Below, one piece after another: positions 25,876 through 33,905 of a stretch of DNA of 58,661 nucleotides (within the stretch, counting starts at the first letter, position 1; every line of letters begins with the position of its first letter). The stretch comes from CAZEQJ01 sp964514385 (lineage in GTDB: Bacteria; Bacteroidota; Bacteroidia; Cytophagales; Cyclobacteriaceae). The translations under genes were made by a program, and so were the position numbers. The notes beneath the pieces were generated by a model. The model was not told the origin of the DNA. It did no database searches and was given only the letters and a program-made list of their open reading frames with translations. The stretch spans positions 1 to 58,661 of the forward strand of contig CAZEQJ010000020.1 of assembly GCA_964514385.1 (NCBI GenBank), given 5' to 3'.

Positions 25876-26466
25876 ATGCCAGATATAACAGAGATTATAA
25901 ATAATGTAATTAAAGAAAGAAGATCGATATACCCTAATATGTATACCGGTGAACCTGTACCTGATGTCATCATAAAGCAGATGCTGGAAAATGCCAACTG
26001 GGCGCCCACACATAAAATCACAGAGCCGTGGCGTTTTATTGTATTTACAGGTGATGGCCTGAAAAAGCTGGCTGATTTTCAATCTGAGCTGTATAAAAAC
26101 GTGACCATAAAGGATGGCAGTTTCAAGGAAAACGTTTATGAAAAATTATCCAAAAAGCCCTTATCTGCCTCACATGTTATTGCGATTGGCATGGCCCGCG
26201 ATTCCAAAAAATCGCTTCCGGAAGTAGAAGAGATCAGTGCTGTTGCGGCGGCAGTACAAAATATGTACCTGACGGCTGCAGCTTATAAGGTAGGTGTCTA
26301 CTGGGGCACAGGCGGGGTAACCTATTTCCCGGAGGCAAAACCATTTTTCGGATTAGGCAAAGATGATCTTCTAATGGGATTCCTATATCTTGGTATACCT
26401 AAAAGCTGGCCAGATGGCCGTCGAACGCCTGTAGAAGAAAAAATTACCTGGGTAACGGAGGAATAA
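25876..26466 (+). CDS. Nitroreductase family protein (YdjA-like)
   Basis: A 196-residue FMN-dependent nitroreductase-fold protein. RRSIYPNMY and NANWAPTHKITEPWRF are the FMN-binding signatures of the YdjA-like short branch, with AAAVQNMYLTAAAY in the central helix and GFLYLGIP near the end. It reduces nitro or quinone-type compounds with NAD(P)H; the physiological substrate is not known. It converges on the methyltransferase gene with a 23-base overlap. A role with the neighbouring phenolic-lipid cluster is possible, since quinones are common substrates, but this is only positional. Confidence 0.85.
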   Translation: MPDITEIINNVIKERRSIYPNMYTGEPVPDVIIKQMLENANWAPTHKITEPWRFIVFTGDGLKKLADFQSELYKNVTIKDGSFKENVYEKLSKKPLSASHVIAIGMARDSKKSLPEVEEISAVAAAVQNMYLTAAAYKVGVYWGTGGVTYFPEAKPFFGLGKDDLLMGFLYLGIPKSWPDGRRTPVEEKITWVTEE

Positions 26467-27121
26467 CGACCAGCCAGCGAAAGGCCCATCGCCACTGTAG
26501 TCGGTACGGTCCTTTTATTACACCTTGCCATTCATGCCGGTGAAAGCCTCGTCTCACGGATAGCGGAGCATCAAAGCGTACCATAGGTGAGCGTGAAAAC
26601 AAGGAGGTAAGCCATTTTATAGAATGATAAGCCAGCGGATGACGATGAAGGTCATTAATTACCACACCTAACCGTGAAGCGTTTACCATTTTCTGTATGA
26701 TAAACCGAAGTTCGTCTTCCCGAAAATGGTGTAAGAACAATCCGGCATGAATAATATCACATTCAGGAAACGGATCAGTAAGCACGTCACGTGTTTCAAA
26801 AGTATAAGACGGGTGCTGTAGTTGCGCATAGCTGGTGACATGTGGGTTGGCATCCCAGCCAAATGCTTCCAGTGTATTGTTTTTTTTCTTTAGAAAGGAT
26901 TCCAGCACATGGAAAAAGCCGCCGCTTCCACATCCCAGGTCAAGTACCTTGATATGGGTATTATTCGTGCTGCCGAGAAGCTGTTCAATCCCCTTAAGAC
27001 TAACCCGAAAGCCACCCAACAAGTGATTGATATTATCAAGCTCTCTTAATGTCTGATAAAGTGGCGGGCCTTCATACGACAGGTCATCCATCCACTCCTC
27101 TTCGTAGGATCTATGCTGCAT
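26444..27121 (-). CDS. Class I SAM-dependent methyltransferase of the type III PKS cluster
   Basis: A 225-residue protein with the SAM-binding motif I VLDLGCGSGGFF (about residues 59-70), the acidic loop FGWDANP and motif IV CDIIHAGLFLHHF. The C-terminal third (RHPLAYHSIKW) resembles methyltransferases found beside type III polyketide synthases in Bacteroidota. It probably methylates the polyketide product. Its start overlaps the end of the polyketide synthase gene by 11 bases in the same direction, so the two are one operon. It overlaps the nitroreductase tail-to-tail by 23 bases. Confidence 0.82.
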   Translation of the reverse strand: MQHRSYEEEWMDDLSYEGPPLYQTLRELDNINHLLGGFRVSLKGIEQLLGSTNNTHIKVLDLGCGSGGFFHVLESFLKKKNNTLEAFGWDANPHVTSYAQLQHPSYTFETRDVLTDPFPECDIIHAGLFLHHFREDELRFIIQKMVNASRLGVVINDLHRHPLAYHSIKWLTSLFSRSPMVRFDAPLSVRRGFHRHEWQGVIKGPYRLQWRWAFRWLVVIPPLPR

Positions 27122-28193
27122 GAACTTTCAGTAGATTACTTTCCAAAGTGAGCCCGGGACCAAACGCCAGACCCAGCATATACTCACCATTATTTTCAGG
27201 CCGGAGGGAATTCATTAGCTGTTTTAATACAAATAAATAAGTAGGAGAAGACATATTACCATAATTTTTCAGCACATGCCATGCCGCCTTATTTTTGGAA
27301 GATGGGATATTCAAGGTCTTTTCAATCACCTCAAGTATCCTTTTGCCACCGGGGTGAATTGCAAACTGACGGATTTGCTCCATCGATATTCTTACCTGTT
27401 GAAGAAGCTGATTTACCAATTGCGCAATGCCACTTTGAATGATATCAGGAACGTACGTACTCAGCCTCATTTCAAATCCAAAATTACCTACAGACCAGGC
27501 CATGTCTTGCATGCCGGAAGGGAAAAATTCACTGTAGTCATCTACAATTTCTATTGAGATGCCGGGGCCGGGATGCCCTTCAACCATGACGGCGGCGGCA
27601 CCATCACCAAAAAGGGAAGCTGACAAAAGATCATCTTCCTTATTACTGGCCTGTGTATGGAGGCTGCATAGTTCTACGCTTACGATCAGCACTTTGGCCT
27701 CAGGTTGCGCCTGTACGATGTAGCGCGCCTGTCGCATCGCAGTAATGGCCGCATAGCAGCCCATAAAATTGATGCCAAGGCGTGTAGTATTTTTGGGAAG
27801 GCCCAGTGATTCTACCAGCTCAATATCCAGCCCTGGTGCATACACGCCTGTGCAGCTGACAGCGATAATATGTGTAGGTGGATTTTCTTTTTCTACAATT
27901 GGAGCAGCTGCCTTTACAGCAAGCTGAGGAAGCTCCTCCATGTATTTCTGCATCCGGAGGGCTGTATCAGGTGGGCTTTCCGGATGAAAAAAAGACCGCT
28001 CTGAAGCTACTTTTATATAATCATCGATCACGGTGTATCGGGTATGAATACCTGTGGCCCTGACCAGTACCTTAAATTTTTTCTTTTCCTCTTCATTTAG
28101 GTGCATGACCTGAGAGAGCACTTCTGTGGCCCTTTCACGATCTACCTCAAAATCCGGAACGGCAGTATTTATATTTGTGATATACACACTCAT
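27111..28193 (-). CDS. Type III polyketide synthase
   Basis: A 360-residue chalcone-synthase-fold enzyme with the full catalytic triad: C146 in NFMGCYAA, H280 in FAIHPGGKRI and N313 in NYGNMSSPT. Type III synthases extend an acyl-CoA starter with malonyl-CoA and cyclise it to resorcinols, pyrones or related phenols. With a methyltransferase, a flavoprotein and a prenyltransferase around it, a methylated or prenylated phenolic lipid or quinone is the natural prediction. The Streptomyces griseus srsABC operon combines the first three functions. The start codon is 24 bases from that of the divergent UbiA gene. Confidence 0.92.
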   Translation of the reverse strand: MSVYITNINTAVPDFEVDRERATEVLSQVMHLNEEEKKKFKVLVRATGIHTRYTVIDDYIKVASERSFFHPESPPDTALRMQKYMEELPQLAVKAAAPIVEKENPPTHIIAVSCTGVYAPGLDIELVESLGLPKNTTRLGINFMGCYAAITAMRQARYIVQAQPEAKVLIVSVELCSLHTQASNKEDDLLSASLFGDGAAAVMVEGHPGPGISIEIVDDYSEFFPSGMQDMAWSVGNFGFEMRLSTYVPDIIQSGIAQLVNQLLQQVRISMEQIRQFAIHPGGKRILEVIEKTLNIPSSKNKAAWHVLKNYGNMSSPTYLFVLKQLMNSLRPENNGEYMLGLAFGPGLTLESNLLKVHAA

Positions 28194-28217
28194 CCAATGA
28201 TTAACTATATTTAGGTG

Positions 28218-29078
28218 ATGGCAGTTTTTAGCAGGTCTTCATTTATTCATCTGAGAATACATTTTTCTCTTTTTTTATTGCCCATCTATATTTTTGCCAT
28301 CGCTTCGGTGCAGGAATATAATTGGTTTAAGGCGTTAATTATATTTTTTATCTGGCATCTTTTTGTTTATCCTGCCAGCAATGCTTTTAACTCCTATTAC
28401 GACCGTGACGAAGGCAGCATTGGAGGGTTAAAAAGTCCGCCCCCTGTACGTAGGGATCTTTACTGGCTGGCTACTTTATTTGATGCCATAGGCATAGGGC
28501 TGAGTTTTTTGATTTCCCCTTTATTTGCAGCAGCTGTTGTCGTTTATATTCTGATATCACGGGCTTACAGTCATCCTGCAGTAAGATTAAAAAACAAACC
28601 ATTTCTCAGCTGGCTTACCATCGGCCTTTTCCAGGGAAGCTGGGTATATTTTTTCACTTATATATCCGTTTCTGATGTGACTATCAGCCTTCAGGTTTTT
28701 GAGGGGGCTGTAATATCTGCCCTGATGTTATGGGGTCTTTATCCGATCACACAGATCTACCAGCACGAGGAAGACCGAAGGCGGGGAGATATCACGATCA
28801 GCATTAAAATGGGCATTCGCGGCACTTTTGTAATAAGTGGCATTTTCATAGGACTTGCCGGCATGCTGTTGCTTCTTTTTATATACCGCTACTATCCACT
28901 GCACTGGATATGGATATTAATGGCCACATTTTTACCTGTGGTCACATATTTCATGTATTGGTACTACCATGTCACAAAAGGAAAGCCATGGGTAGATTTC
29001 AGCCATACCATGACGATGAATGTGTTGAGTTCGGCATCACTTCTCTTGTTTTTTGGTCTGCTTCTGCTTTTCACCTAG
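28218..29078 (+). CDS. UbiA family prenyltransferase
   Basis: About 286 residues with eight or nine hydrophobic spans and both aspartate-rich motifs of the family: NSYYDRDEG (about residues 56-64) and HEEDRRRGD (about 175-183), which hold Mg-prenyl diphosphate. It transfers a prenyl chain to an aromatic or related acceptor in the membrane. ATG 28218 is preferred over the in-frame GTG directly before it (28215). It is divergent from the polyketide synthase with almost no intergenic space, and its end overlaps the flavoprotein gene by 4 bases. The synthase product is the most likely acceptor, by context. Confidence 0.88.
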   Translation: MAVFSRSSFIHLRIHFSLFLLPIYIFAIASVQEYNWFKALIIFFIWHLFVYPASNAFNSYYDRDEGSIGGLKSPPPVRRDLYWLATLFDAIGIGLSFLISPLFAAAVVVYILISRAYSHPAVRLKNKPFLSWLTIGLFQGSWVYFFTYISVSDVTISLQVFEGAVISALMLWGLYPITQIYQHEEDRRRGDITISIKMGIRGTFVISGIFIGLAGMLLLLFIYRYYPLHWIWILMATFLPVVTYFMYWYYHVTKGKPWVDFSHTMTMNVLSSASLLLFFGLLLLFT

Positions 29079-30181
29079 AAAGGACTTCCATGGGTCTTTT
29101 TCATTATTGAACGGGCTATGAACTGCATATTACTGCCCATCCAAACCCCAAAGGATGAGCTGGCATTGTTGCCGAACAGACCCTGTACGCGATTTGAGAA
29201 GTTATACCTTCTGCGAAACAGCCTGTTCCATTTCAGACTATACTCGGTTGCTGTAGACTCCTTGTCGTCAACCCCTTTGTCGATAATGATTTCGGATAAT
29301 ATTTTTGCCTGATGAATAGCCAGTGCCATGCCGTTTCCGGTAAGTGGAACAATAAGGCCGCTTGTATCGCCACACATCATGATATTTTTTACGGCAGGCT
29401 CTTTGGTTTCGAAACGAAAGCTATTGATCGCAAGAGGCTTTTCCCATAGTTGTACTGCATTTTTAAACACCTCTCGGATAAAGGGATTTTTACTTAGCAC
29501 CTTTTCTTCTGCGGCTTTAATCGATCCGGCAGCAGTTACCACCTCCCGTCTCACGAGATAGCATAGATTATGCTTACCGTTTTCAATACCATTGATCCCA
29601 AGATAGCCTCCTTTAAAATTATGCAGGCTTACACGGTTTGATGGCAGATCAATACGTACATGATATTTTACAGCCATGAAGGGCCTTGACTTTTTCCAGT
29701 AAGGACGTGACAGTTCGGCGTCGATCCGGCTCAGTTTACCATACGCTCCGATGGCCATTCTGCCAAATACAAGCTTCCCACTTTTGAGATATACTGTAAA
29801 ATGATTGGTTCGCTCAATATTCTTGACCTCATCAAAAATAAAGGTTGTGCCATTATCTCTTGCCAGTTCGTAAAGTGTATGGTCCAACCGATGGCGACTA
29901 ATGCCTACACCTCCAAGGTCAAGCGGCATCTGAAATTTGTTGCCTGACGGTGCGCTCATTTCGAACTCATCGATCTGTGAATACTCAGGGTCATTAAGGT
30001 CTACGCCAAGGTCTGCCATGAAGGGCACTACCTCACGACTCAGGTATTCACCGCATACTTTGTGAAAGGGATATCGGCGCTTTTCAATCAAAGCTACCTC
30101 AAACCCTGCTCTGGATAATAAATTGGCTGAAGTAAGGCCTGCAAGTCCTCCTCCAATAATTACAATGTCATAAGTTTTCAA
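29075..30181 (-). CDS. FAD-dependent oxidoreductase, geranylgeranyl-reductase-like
   Basis: A 368-residue flavoprotein. The Rossmann motif IIGGGLAGLTSA is at about residues 8-19, the KVCGEYLSREV motif of the geranylgeranyl reductase/halogenase-like group at about 42-52, and the second FAD motif MCGDTSGLIVPLTGNGMALA at about 280-300. It may hydroxylate the aromatic ring to a quinone precursor or saturate a prenyl chain; sequence alone cannot decide. It converges on the UbiA gene with a 4-base overlap and belongs to the type III PKS neighbourhood. No clear promoter is visible in the 107-base leader. Confidence 0.85.
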   Translation of the reverse strand: MKTYDIVIIGGGLAGLTSANLLSRAGFEVALIEKRRYPFHKVCGEYLSREVVPFMADLGVDLNDPEYSQIDEFEMSAPSGNKFQMPLDLGGVGISRHRLDHTLYELARDNGTTFIFDEVKNIERTNHFTVYLKSGKLVFGRMAIGAYGKLSRIDAELSRPYWKKSRPFMAVKYHVRIDLPSNRVSLHNFKGGYLGINGIENGKHNLCYLVRREVVTAAGSIKAAEEKVLSKNPFIREVFKNAVQLWEKPLAINSFRFETKEPAVKNIMMCGDTSGLIVPLTGNGMALAIHQAKILSEIIIDKGVDDKESTATEYSLKWNRLFRRRYNFSNRVQGLFGNNASSSFGVWMGSNMQFIARSIMKKTHGSPF

Positions 30182-30333
30182 ATCAATTGATGAATTATTC
30201 GTTGTCCATTTCGCTCAAGATATAAACAATCCTGAATTTGAAATGTCAGCTTCATGTATGATTATACCGCAAGTTTTGTAATTGAGGCTTGCAAAAAATA
30301 TGTAATTTACCCCTTGATTACAATGGCCTGGAA

Positions 30334-32109
30334 ATGAAGCTGAACCTGAAATTAAATTTCCTAATTATACTGCTGCTGTCAGGAACCATCCTGATAGGTC
30401 TCTTGTTTTTTAATCTTTTCAATCAAAGAAGTCAACGCATAACCATGCAGAAAATTAGTACTGGTGAAGGGATTTCGCATCATTTAAATGCATTGACAGC
30501 AGATTTAGGGCTATGGCTCGGGCATTGGGAAAAAGTGGCCATAAGTGAAAATGCATTATTCAAATCTGAATTAGAGGCTTTCCGGCAGGAATATCTTGTC
30601 TCAAATTTATACATCATGGATAGCTTATTCTCTCAGAATGACCTGCTTCCGTCGGAAAGAGAAGAAATTTTCCTTTCAGCACTGGATATGTACCTTTTAC
30701 ATCCAAGTGATAGTATTCTGGAGCAGATTAATTTCGATCCGGCCCCTTTTTACACTACTGATACGTTGTTTAGTGACATCCTCTATAATGAAATTGCAGG
30801 GCATCTGGCAGAGAACAACCGAATCCGGAGAGTGGCATTTGGCGATGTGACGGGTGATCTGAAAGAATTGATCGCATTAACGGAAAGATTAAATATCAGC
30901 CTTGATGCAGCTGTAGAAGAGGCAAGGGCCAGTCTCGTTTTGCTGAACCGTCAGCAGATTTGGATCACCATGATCCTGGTACTTCTGCTTACCGGAGTTA
31001 TCGGGCTGGGTATATACCGGCTGTATACATTGGAACGAAAGAACATTGATGGCATAAGGGGCCGGCTAGAAACACTGGCCAAAGGAGATCATCCTGAGCC
31101 CGTAGACCTTGACCCGTTATTCCGTACTGTCGGCGGACAAATCGACATCATTGTAGATGAATTATCCCATCTTAAAAATTTTGCTCATAACGTTGGTTCC
31201 GGTGATTTTGATACCAACATCCAGGTGTTTGATGAAAAAAGTGAAATGGGCATTTCATTACGCGAAATGCGGGAAAGCCTGCAAAATGTATCCCGTAAGG
31301 AACAGGAGCGATCATGGCTGAACAGGGGTATTGGTGAGTTTGCAGATCTGTTACGGCGTGAATCGGATCTTTCAGTTCTTTGTGACAAAGCACTGCAAAT
31401 GCTCATACGTAAAACAGAAACCACGCAGGGTGTCATTTACCTGATAGAGGAATCAGACGGCAAACAAGTATTGAATATGCGGTCGTTGTATGCCAATAAC
31501 CGAAAGAAATACCTGAATAAAACGCTGGAAAAAGGTCAATCACTTGCGGGCCAGTGTTGGGTAGAACAGGATATCATACACATAAAAAATGCCCCGGATG
31601 GTTATACAGAAATACAGTCAGGGCTGGGTGACGCCACCCCACGCAACATTGTCATAATACCGTTGATAAATAATGAAGAGATCAATGGCGTCATTGAGAT
31701 TGCCAGCCTGAAACCCATTTCAAACCTGAAAATTGAGTACCTGAAAGAAGCGGCAGAAAGCCTCAGCGCAACAGTATCCATGACCTATATCAACGAGCAG
31801 ACCAGAAAGCTGCTCGATGAATCTCAAATGAATGCAGAGCAGATGCAGGCGCAGGAAGAAGAGATGCGTCAGAATATGGAAGAGCTTCAGGCAACTCAGG
31901 AAGAATCGGCCAGGAAAACCAGCGAGCTGGAGCAAATAATAAGTAACTACCGCGAAAAGGAAGTAGCCTGGGAAAATCAGATAAAAGAACTTAAACAGTC
32001 AGCCGGTTCCTCTCAAAATGAACCGGTAGCCTTTGATCCGCATTTGTTATCTACGCTGGAAAGCAGCCTGGAAAGGACCCGAAAATCTTTCGAGAAATTC
32101 CGATCATGA
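30334..32109 (+). CDS. Second membrane sensor with HAMP-like and GAF domains, no output domain
   Basis: The frame is open from ATG 30289, but the ATG at 30334 (MKLNLKLNFLIILLL) gives a normal membrane start and is preferred, for 591 residues. Span 1 is about 5-26, an external helical domain about 30-200, span 2 about 207-228. A HAMP-like linker and repeated helix (KSEMGISLREMRESL), a GAF domain (about 325-490) and a coiled coil with AQEEEMRQNMEELQATQEE follow. It matches the 23345-25270 sensor in order and motif but lacks the final PAS. No enzymatic output domain is visible. It stands alone and overlaps yjbQ by 6 bases tail-to-tail. Confidence 0.78.
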   Translation: MKLNLKLNFLIILLLSGTILIGLLFFNLFNQRSQRITMQKISTGEGISHHLNALTADLGLWLGHWEKVAISENALFKSELEAFRQEYLVSNLYIMDSLFSQNDLLPSEREEIFLSALDMYLLHPSDSILEQINFDPAPFYTTDTLFSDILYNEIAGHLAENNRIRRVAFGDVTGDLKELIALTERLNISLDAAVEEARASLVLLNRQQIWITMILVLLLTGVIGLGIYRLYTLERKNIDGIRGRLETLAKGDHPEPVDLDPLFRTVGGQIDIIVDELSHLKNFAHNVGSGDFDTNIQVFDEKSEMGISLREMRESLQNVSRKEQERSWLNRGIGEFADLLRRESDLSVLCDKALQMLIRKTETTQGVIYLIEESDGKQVLNMRSLYANNRKKYLNKTLEKGQSLAGQCWVEQDIIHIKNAPDGYTEIQSGLGDATPRNIVIIPLINNEEINGVIEIASLKPISNLKIEYLKEAAESLSATVSMTYINEQTRKLLDESQMNAEQMQAQEEEMRQNMEELQATQEESARKTSELEQIISNYREKEVAWENQIKELKQSAGSSQNEPVAFDPHLLSTLESSLERTRKSFEKFRS

Positions 32110-32526
32110 GCCCCAGACGGAAGCTACAATATTCCTGCTATGGCGCCCGTTTCTGAACTCACATAGATAAATCCCCTGCCACGTACCCAGATTCAGCCGA
32201 TGGCTGGTAATTGGAATGAGCACCTGATGGCCTATCATTGAAGATTTGATATGTGCCGGCATATCGTCAGGCCCTTCAAAGGTATGTTCCAGAAATGGTA
32301 GATTTTCAGGTACGATATGGTTGATGATTTTTTCAAAATCACGACGTACGCTTGGATCTGCATTTTCATTGATACTCAACCCTGCGGATGTATGTTGAAT
32401 GAATAATTGCAGCATGCCCGTTTCCACCTTCATTATACCATCTATCGCCCTTATTATTTCATTGGTTACCAAATGATAACCCCTGCTGTAGGATGGCAGT
32501 GAGAACGCAGTCTGTAAAAATTCCAT
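32104..32526 (-). CDS. YjbQ family (UPF0047) protein
   Basis: A 140-residue single-domain protein with the UPF0047 signature HTSAGLSINENADPSVRRDFE and the histidine-rich end LGTWQGIYLCEFR. The family is a small trimeric fold with a conserved His cluster. Members can act as weak thiamine-phosphate synthases, but the true role is uncertain. It follows the SMUG2-type glycosylase with a 1-base gap in the same direction and is the last gene of that unit. Confidence 0.88.
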   Translation of the reverse strand: MEFLQTAFSLPSYSRGYHLVTNEIIRAIDGIMKVETGMLQLFIQHTSAGLSINENADPSVRRDFEKIINHIVPENLPFLEHTFEGPDDMPAHIKSSMIGHQVLIPITSHRLNLGTWQGIYLCEFRNGRHSRNIVASVWGS

Positions 32527-32527
32527 A

Positions 32528-33196
32528 TCAAAGTGCTTTTAAACTTGTTGTATATTTTTGAATATAATCATCCAGTTGCTTTCGTTTGTATTGCATCACG
32601 TATCGTGGATGCTCCAGAGAAATTACATTTGCAAACCAACCATATGCTTCATTCAGTCTTCTGAATATTTTTTCATTCTTTCCCGTACCAATGACCACCA
32701 CATGATCCTTATTGATCCACGGCCAGCTATGCTGATGTCTAATGGATTGTATGATGAAGCTTTCGGTAGATTTCAGCAAGAGATTGTCATCGTAATAATT
32801 GATGTTCTTCCCATCCCGGATAAAACCCAGAGGGGATATGGCGGAGATAAGAAATTGCTGAAAAAACAGGCCAGGACCACCATAGGCCTTAACAGCCTCA
32901 AATATAAAGGTACTGGACAATTCACGCTGTTCTCCCAGTGTATGGTTGATACCGCAAGAGTTTTTGAGCTGCCATGGATCGGTAAAACCAATGCCTGTGA
33001 GTCCTGAACCAAAACGACCGGGATTTATTCCAAGTATCAGTATTCTCTCCGATGGTGAACTGTAATATTTGCTGTAAAAATCAATACACGCCTTTCTCAC
33101 CGGCTCGTCACGATACGGATCAATGACATCTACACCCAGACTTTCGGGGATATTGAGTTTTAGCTTGAATAAAAAAGAGGTAATATCTTCAAACAC
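32528..33196 (-). CDS. SMUG2-like (DUF4918) uracil-DNA glycosylase superfamily protein
   Basis: The open frame extends to 33247, but the GTG at 33196 (FEDITSFLFKLKLN onward) gives the expected N-terminus and lies one base after the stop of the upstream gene; it is preferred, for about 222 residues. The motif LILGINPGRFGSGLTGIGFTDP matches the first active-site motif of the uracil-glycosylase fold, and LEHPRYVMQY is the C-terminal motif with the conserved His-Pro. Such enzymes remove damaged or deaminated pyrimidines. It lies between an oxidase subunit III gene and yjbQ, with mfd divergent nearby. Confidence 0.82.
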   Translation of the reverse strand: MFEDITSFLFKLKLNIPESLGVDVIDPYRDEPVRKACIDFYSKYYSSPSERILILGINPGRFGSGLTGIGFTDPWQLKNSCGINHTLGEQRELSSTFIFEAVKAYGGPGLFFQQFLISAISPLGFIRDGKNINYYDDNLLLKSTESFIIQSIRHQHSWPWINKDHVVVIGTGKNEKIFRRLNEAYGWFANVISLEHPRYVMQYKRKQLDDYIQKYTTSLKAL

Positions 33197-33197
33197 A

Positions 33198-33830
33198 TCA
33201 GAAAGAAAGTAAAAAATACAAAAACAGCAATATCCACATCGCATCAAGGAAATGCCAAGCGATGGTTGCCATACGTATTTTTACATGCTCATAAGGTGTT
33301 GTCTGCATAATAAGCCGCTTTACAGGATCTTTTACCATTATCTGCGCCTTTTTAAACAGGTGGGTAAGAAATATCATTGCACCTAACATATGCAGAAAAT
33401 GAAGGGCAGTAATAACATACAAAAAAGCACCGGCTGGATATCCCTCCAGGCGCACGCCATTGTTGTACATCTCTTTCCAGCCAAAATACTGGGCACAGGT
33501 GAATAGAAATCCCATCAGGAGCACCGTGCCGATAATGCGACGGTATTTTACAAAATCTTCATTTTTAAATGCTGCCAATGCCTGATGCATTATGAAGGAG
33601 CTGCTCAGCATGATCAGGGTAGAAATAACAAAGAATTTCGGTATATCAATGATTACCTGTTTCCCTAATGTAAAATAGCTCAGACTGAAAAAGCCAAGCA
33701 AAAAAATAAAGATGATAGAAGACCCAACTAAGGCAAACAGCAGAATAACCTGATGAGGATGCATCTTTTCCATCTTTTCGAGGTAACGCCCCGCCAGAGT
33801 ACTGCTTTTTGTTTTTGATGTATTATTCAT
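33198..33830 (-). CDS. Orphan cytochrome c oxidase subunit III-like protein
   Basis: A 210-residue membrane protein with five or six spans. The heme-copper oxidase subunit III signature appears as LHFLHMLGAMIF and, at the end, IAWHFLDAMWILLFLYF. No subunit I, II or IV gene is in the window, so this is a free-standing copy. It may join an oxidase encoded elsewhere, or be a Bacteroidota paralogue of its own. Its stop is followed after one base by the GTG of the SMUG2-like gene, an odd functional pairing. Confidence 0.82.
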   Translation of the reverse strand: MNNTSKTKSSTLAGRYLEKMEKMHPHQVILLFALVGSSIIFIFLLGFFSLSYFTLGKQVIIDIPKFFVISTLIMLSSSFIMHQALAAFKNEDFVKYRRIIGTVLLMGFLFTCAQYFGWKEMYNNGVRLEGYPAGAFLYVITALHFLHMLGAMIFLTHLFKKAQIMVKDPVKRLIMQTTPYEHVKIRMATIAWHFLDAMWILLFLYFLLSF

Positions 33831-33851
33831 AATATCCTTAAATCAAAATGA

Positions 33852-33859
33852 TAGCTTTG
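33852..33859 (+). promoter_or_regulatory. -7 element of the mfd promoter
   Basis: TAGCTTTG matches TAnnTTTG, 46 bases before the TTG start of mfd, inside the 75-base divergent spacer. No clear -33 element is seen. Confidence 0.45.
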
Positions 33860-33905
33860 CGGTTTAGTTAGGTGTATTCTTATAACATAAAAACCATCAG
33901 AACGT

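Noticed and set aside
32528..33247. Longer start for the SMUG2-like gene
   Set aside because: It would overlap the oxidase gene by 50 bases with a Cys/Phe-rich leader that does not fit the family; GTG 33196 is better.
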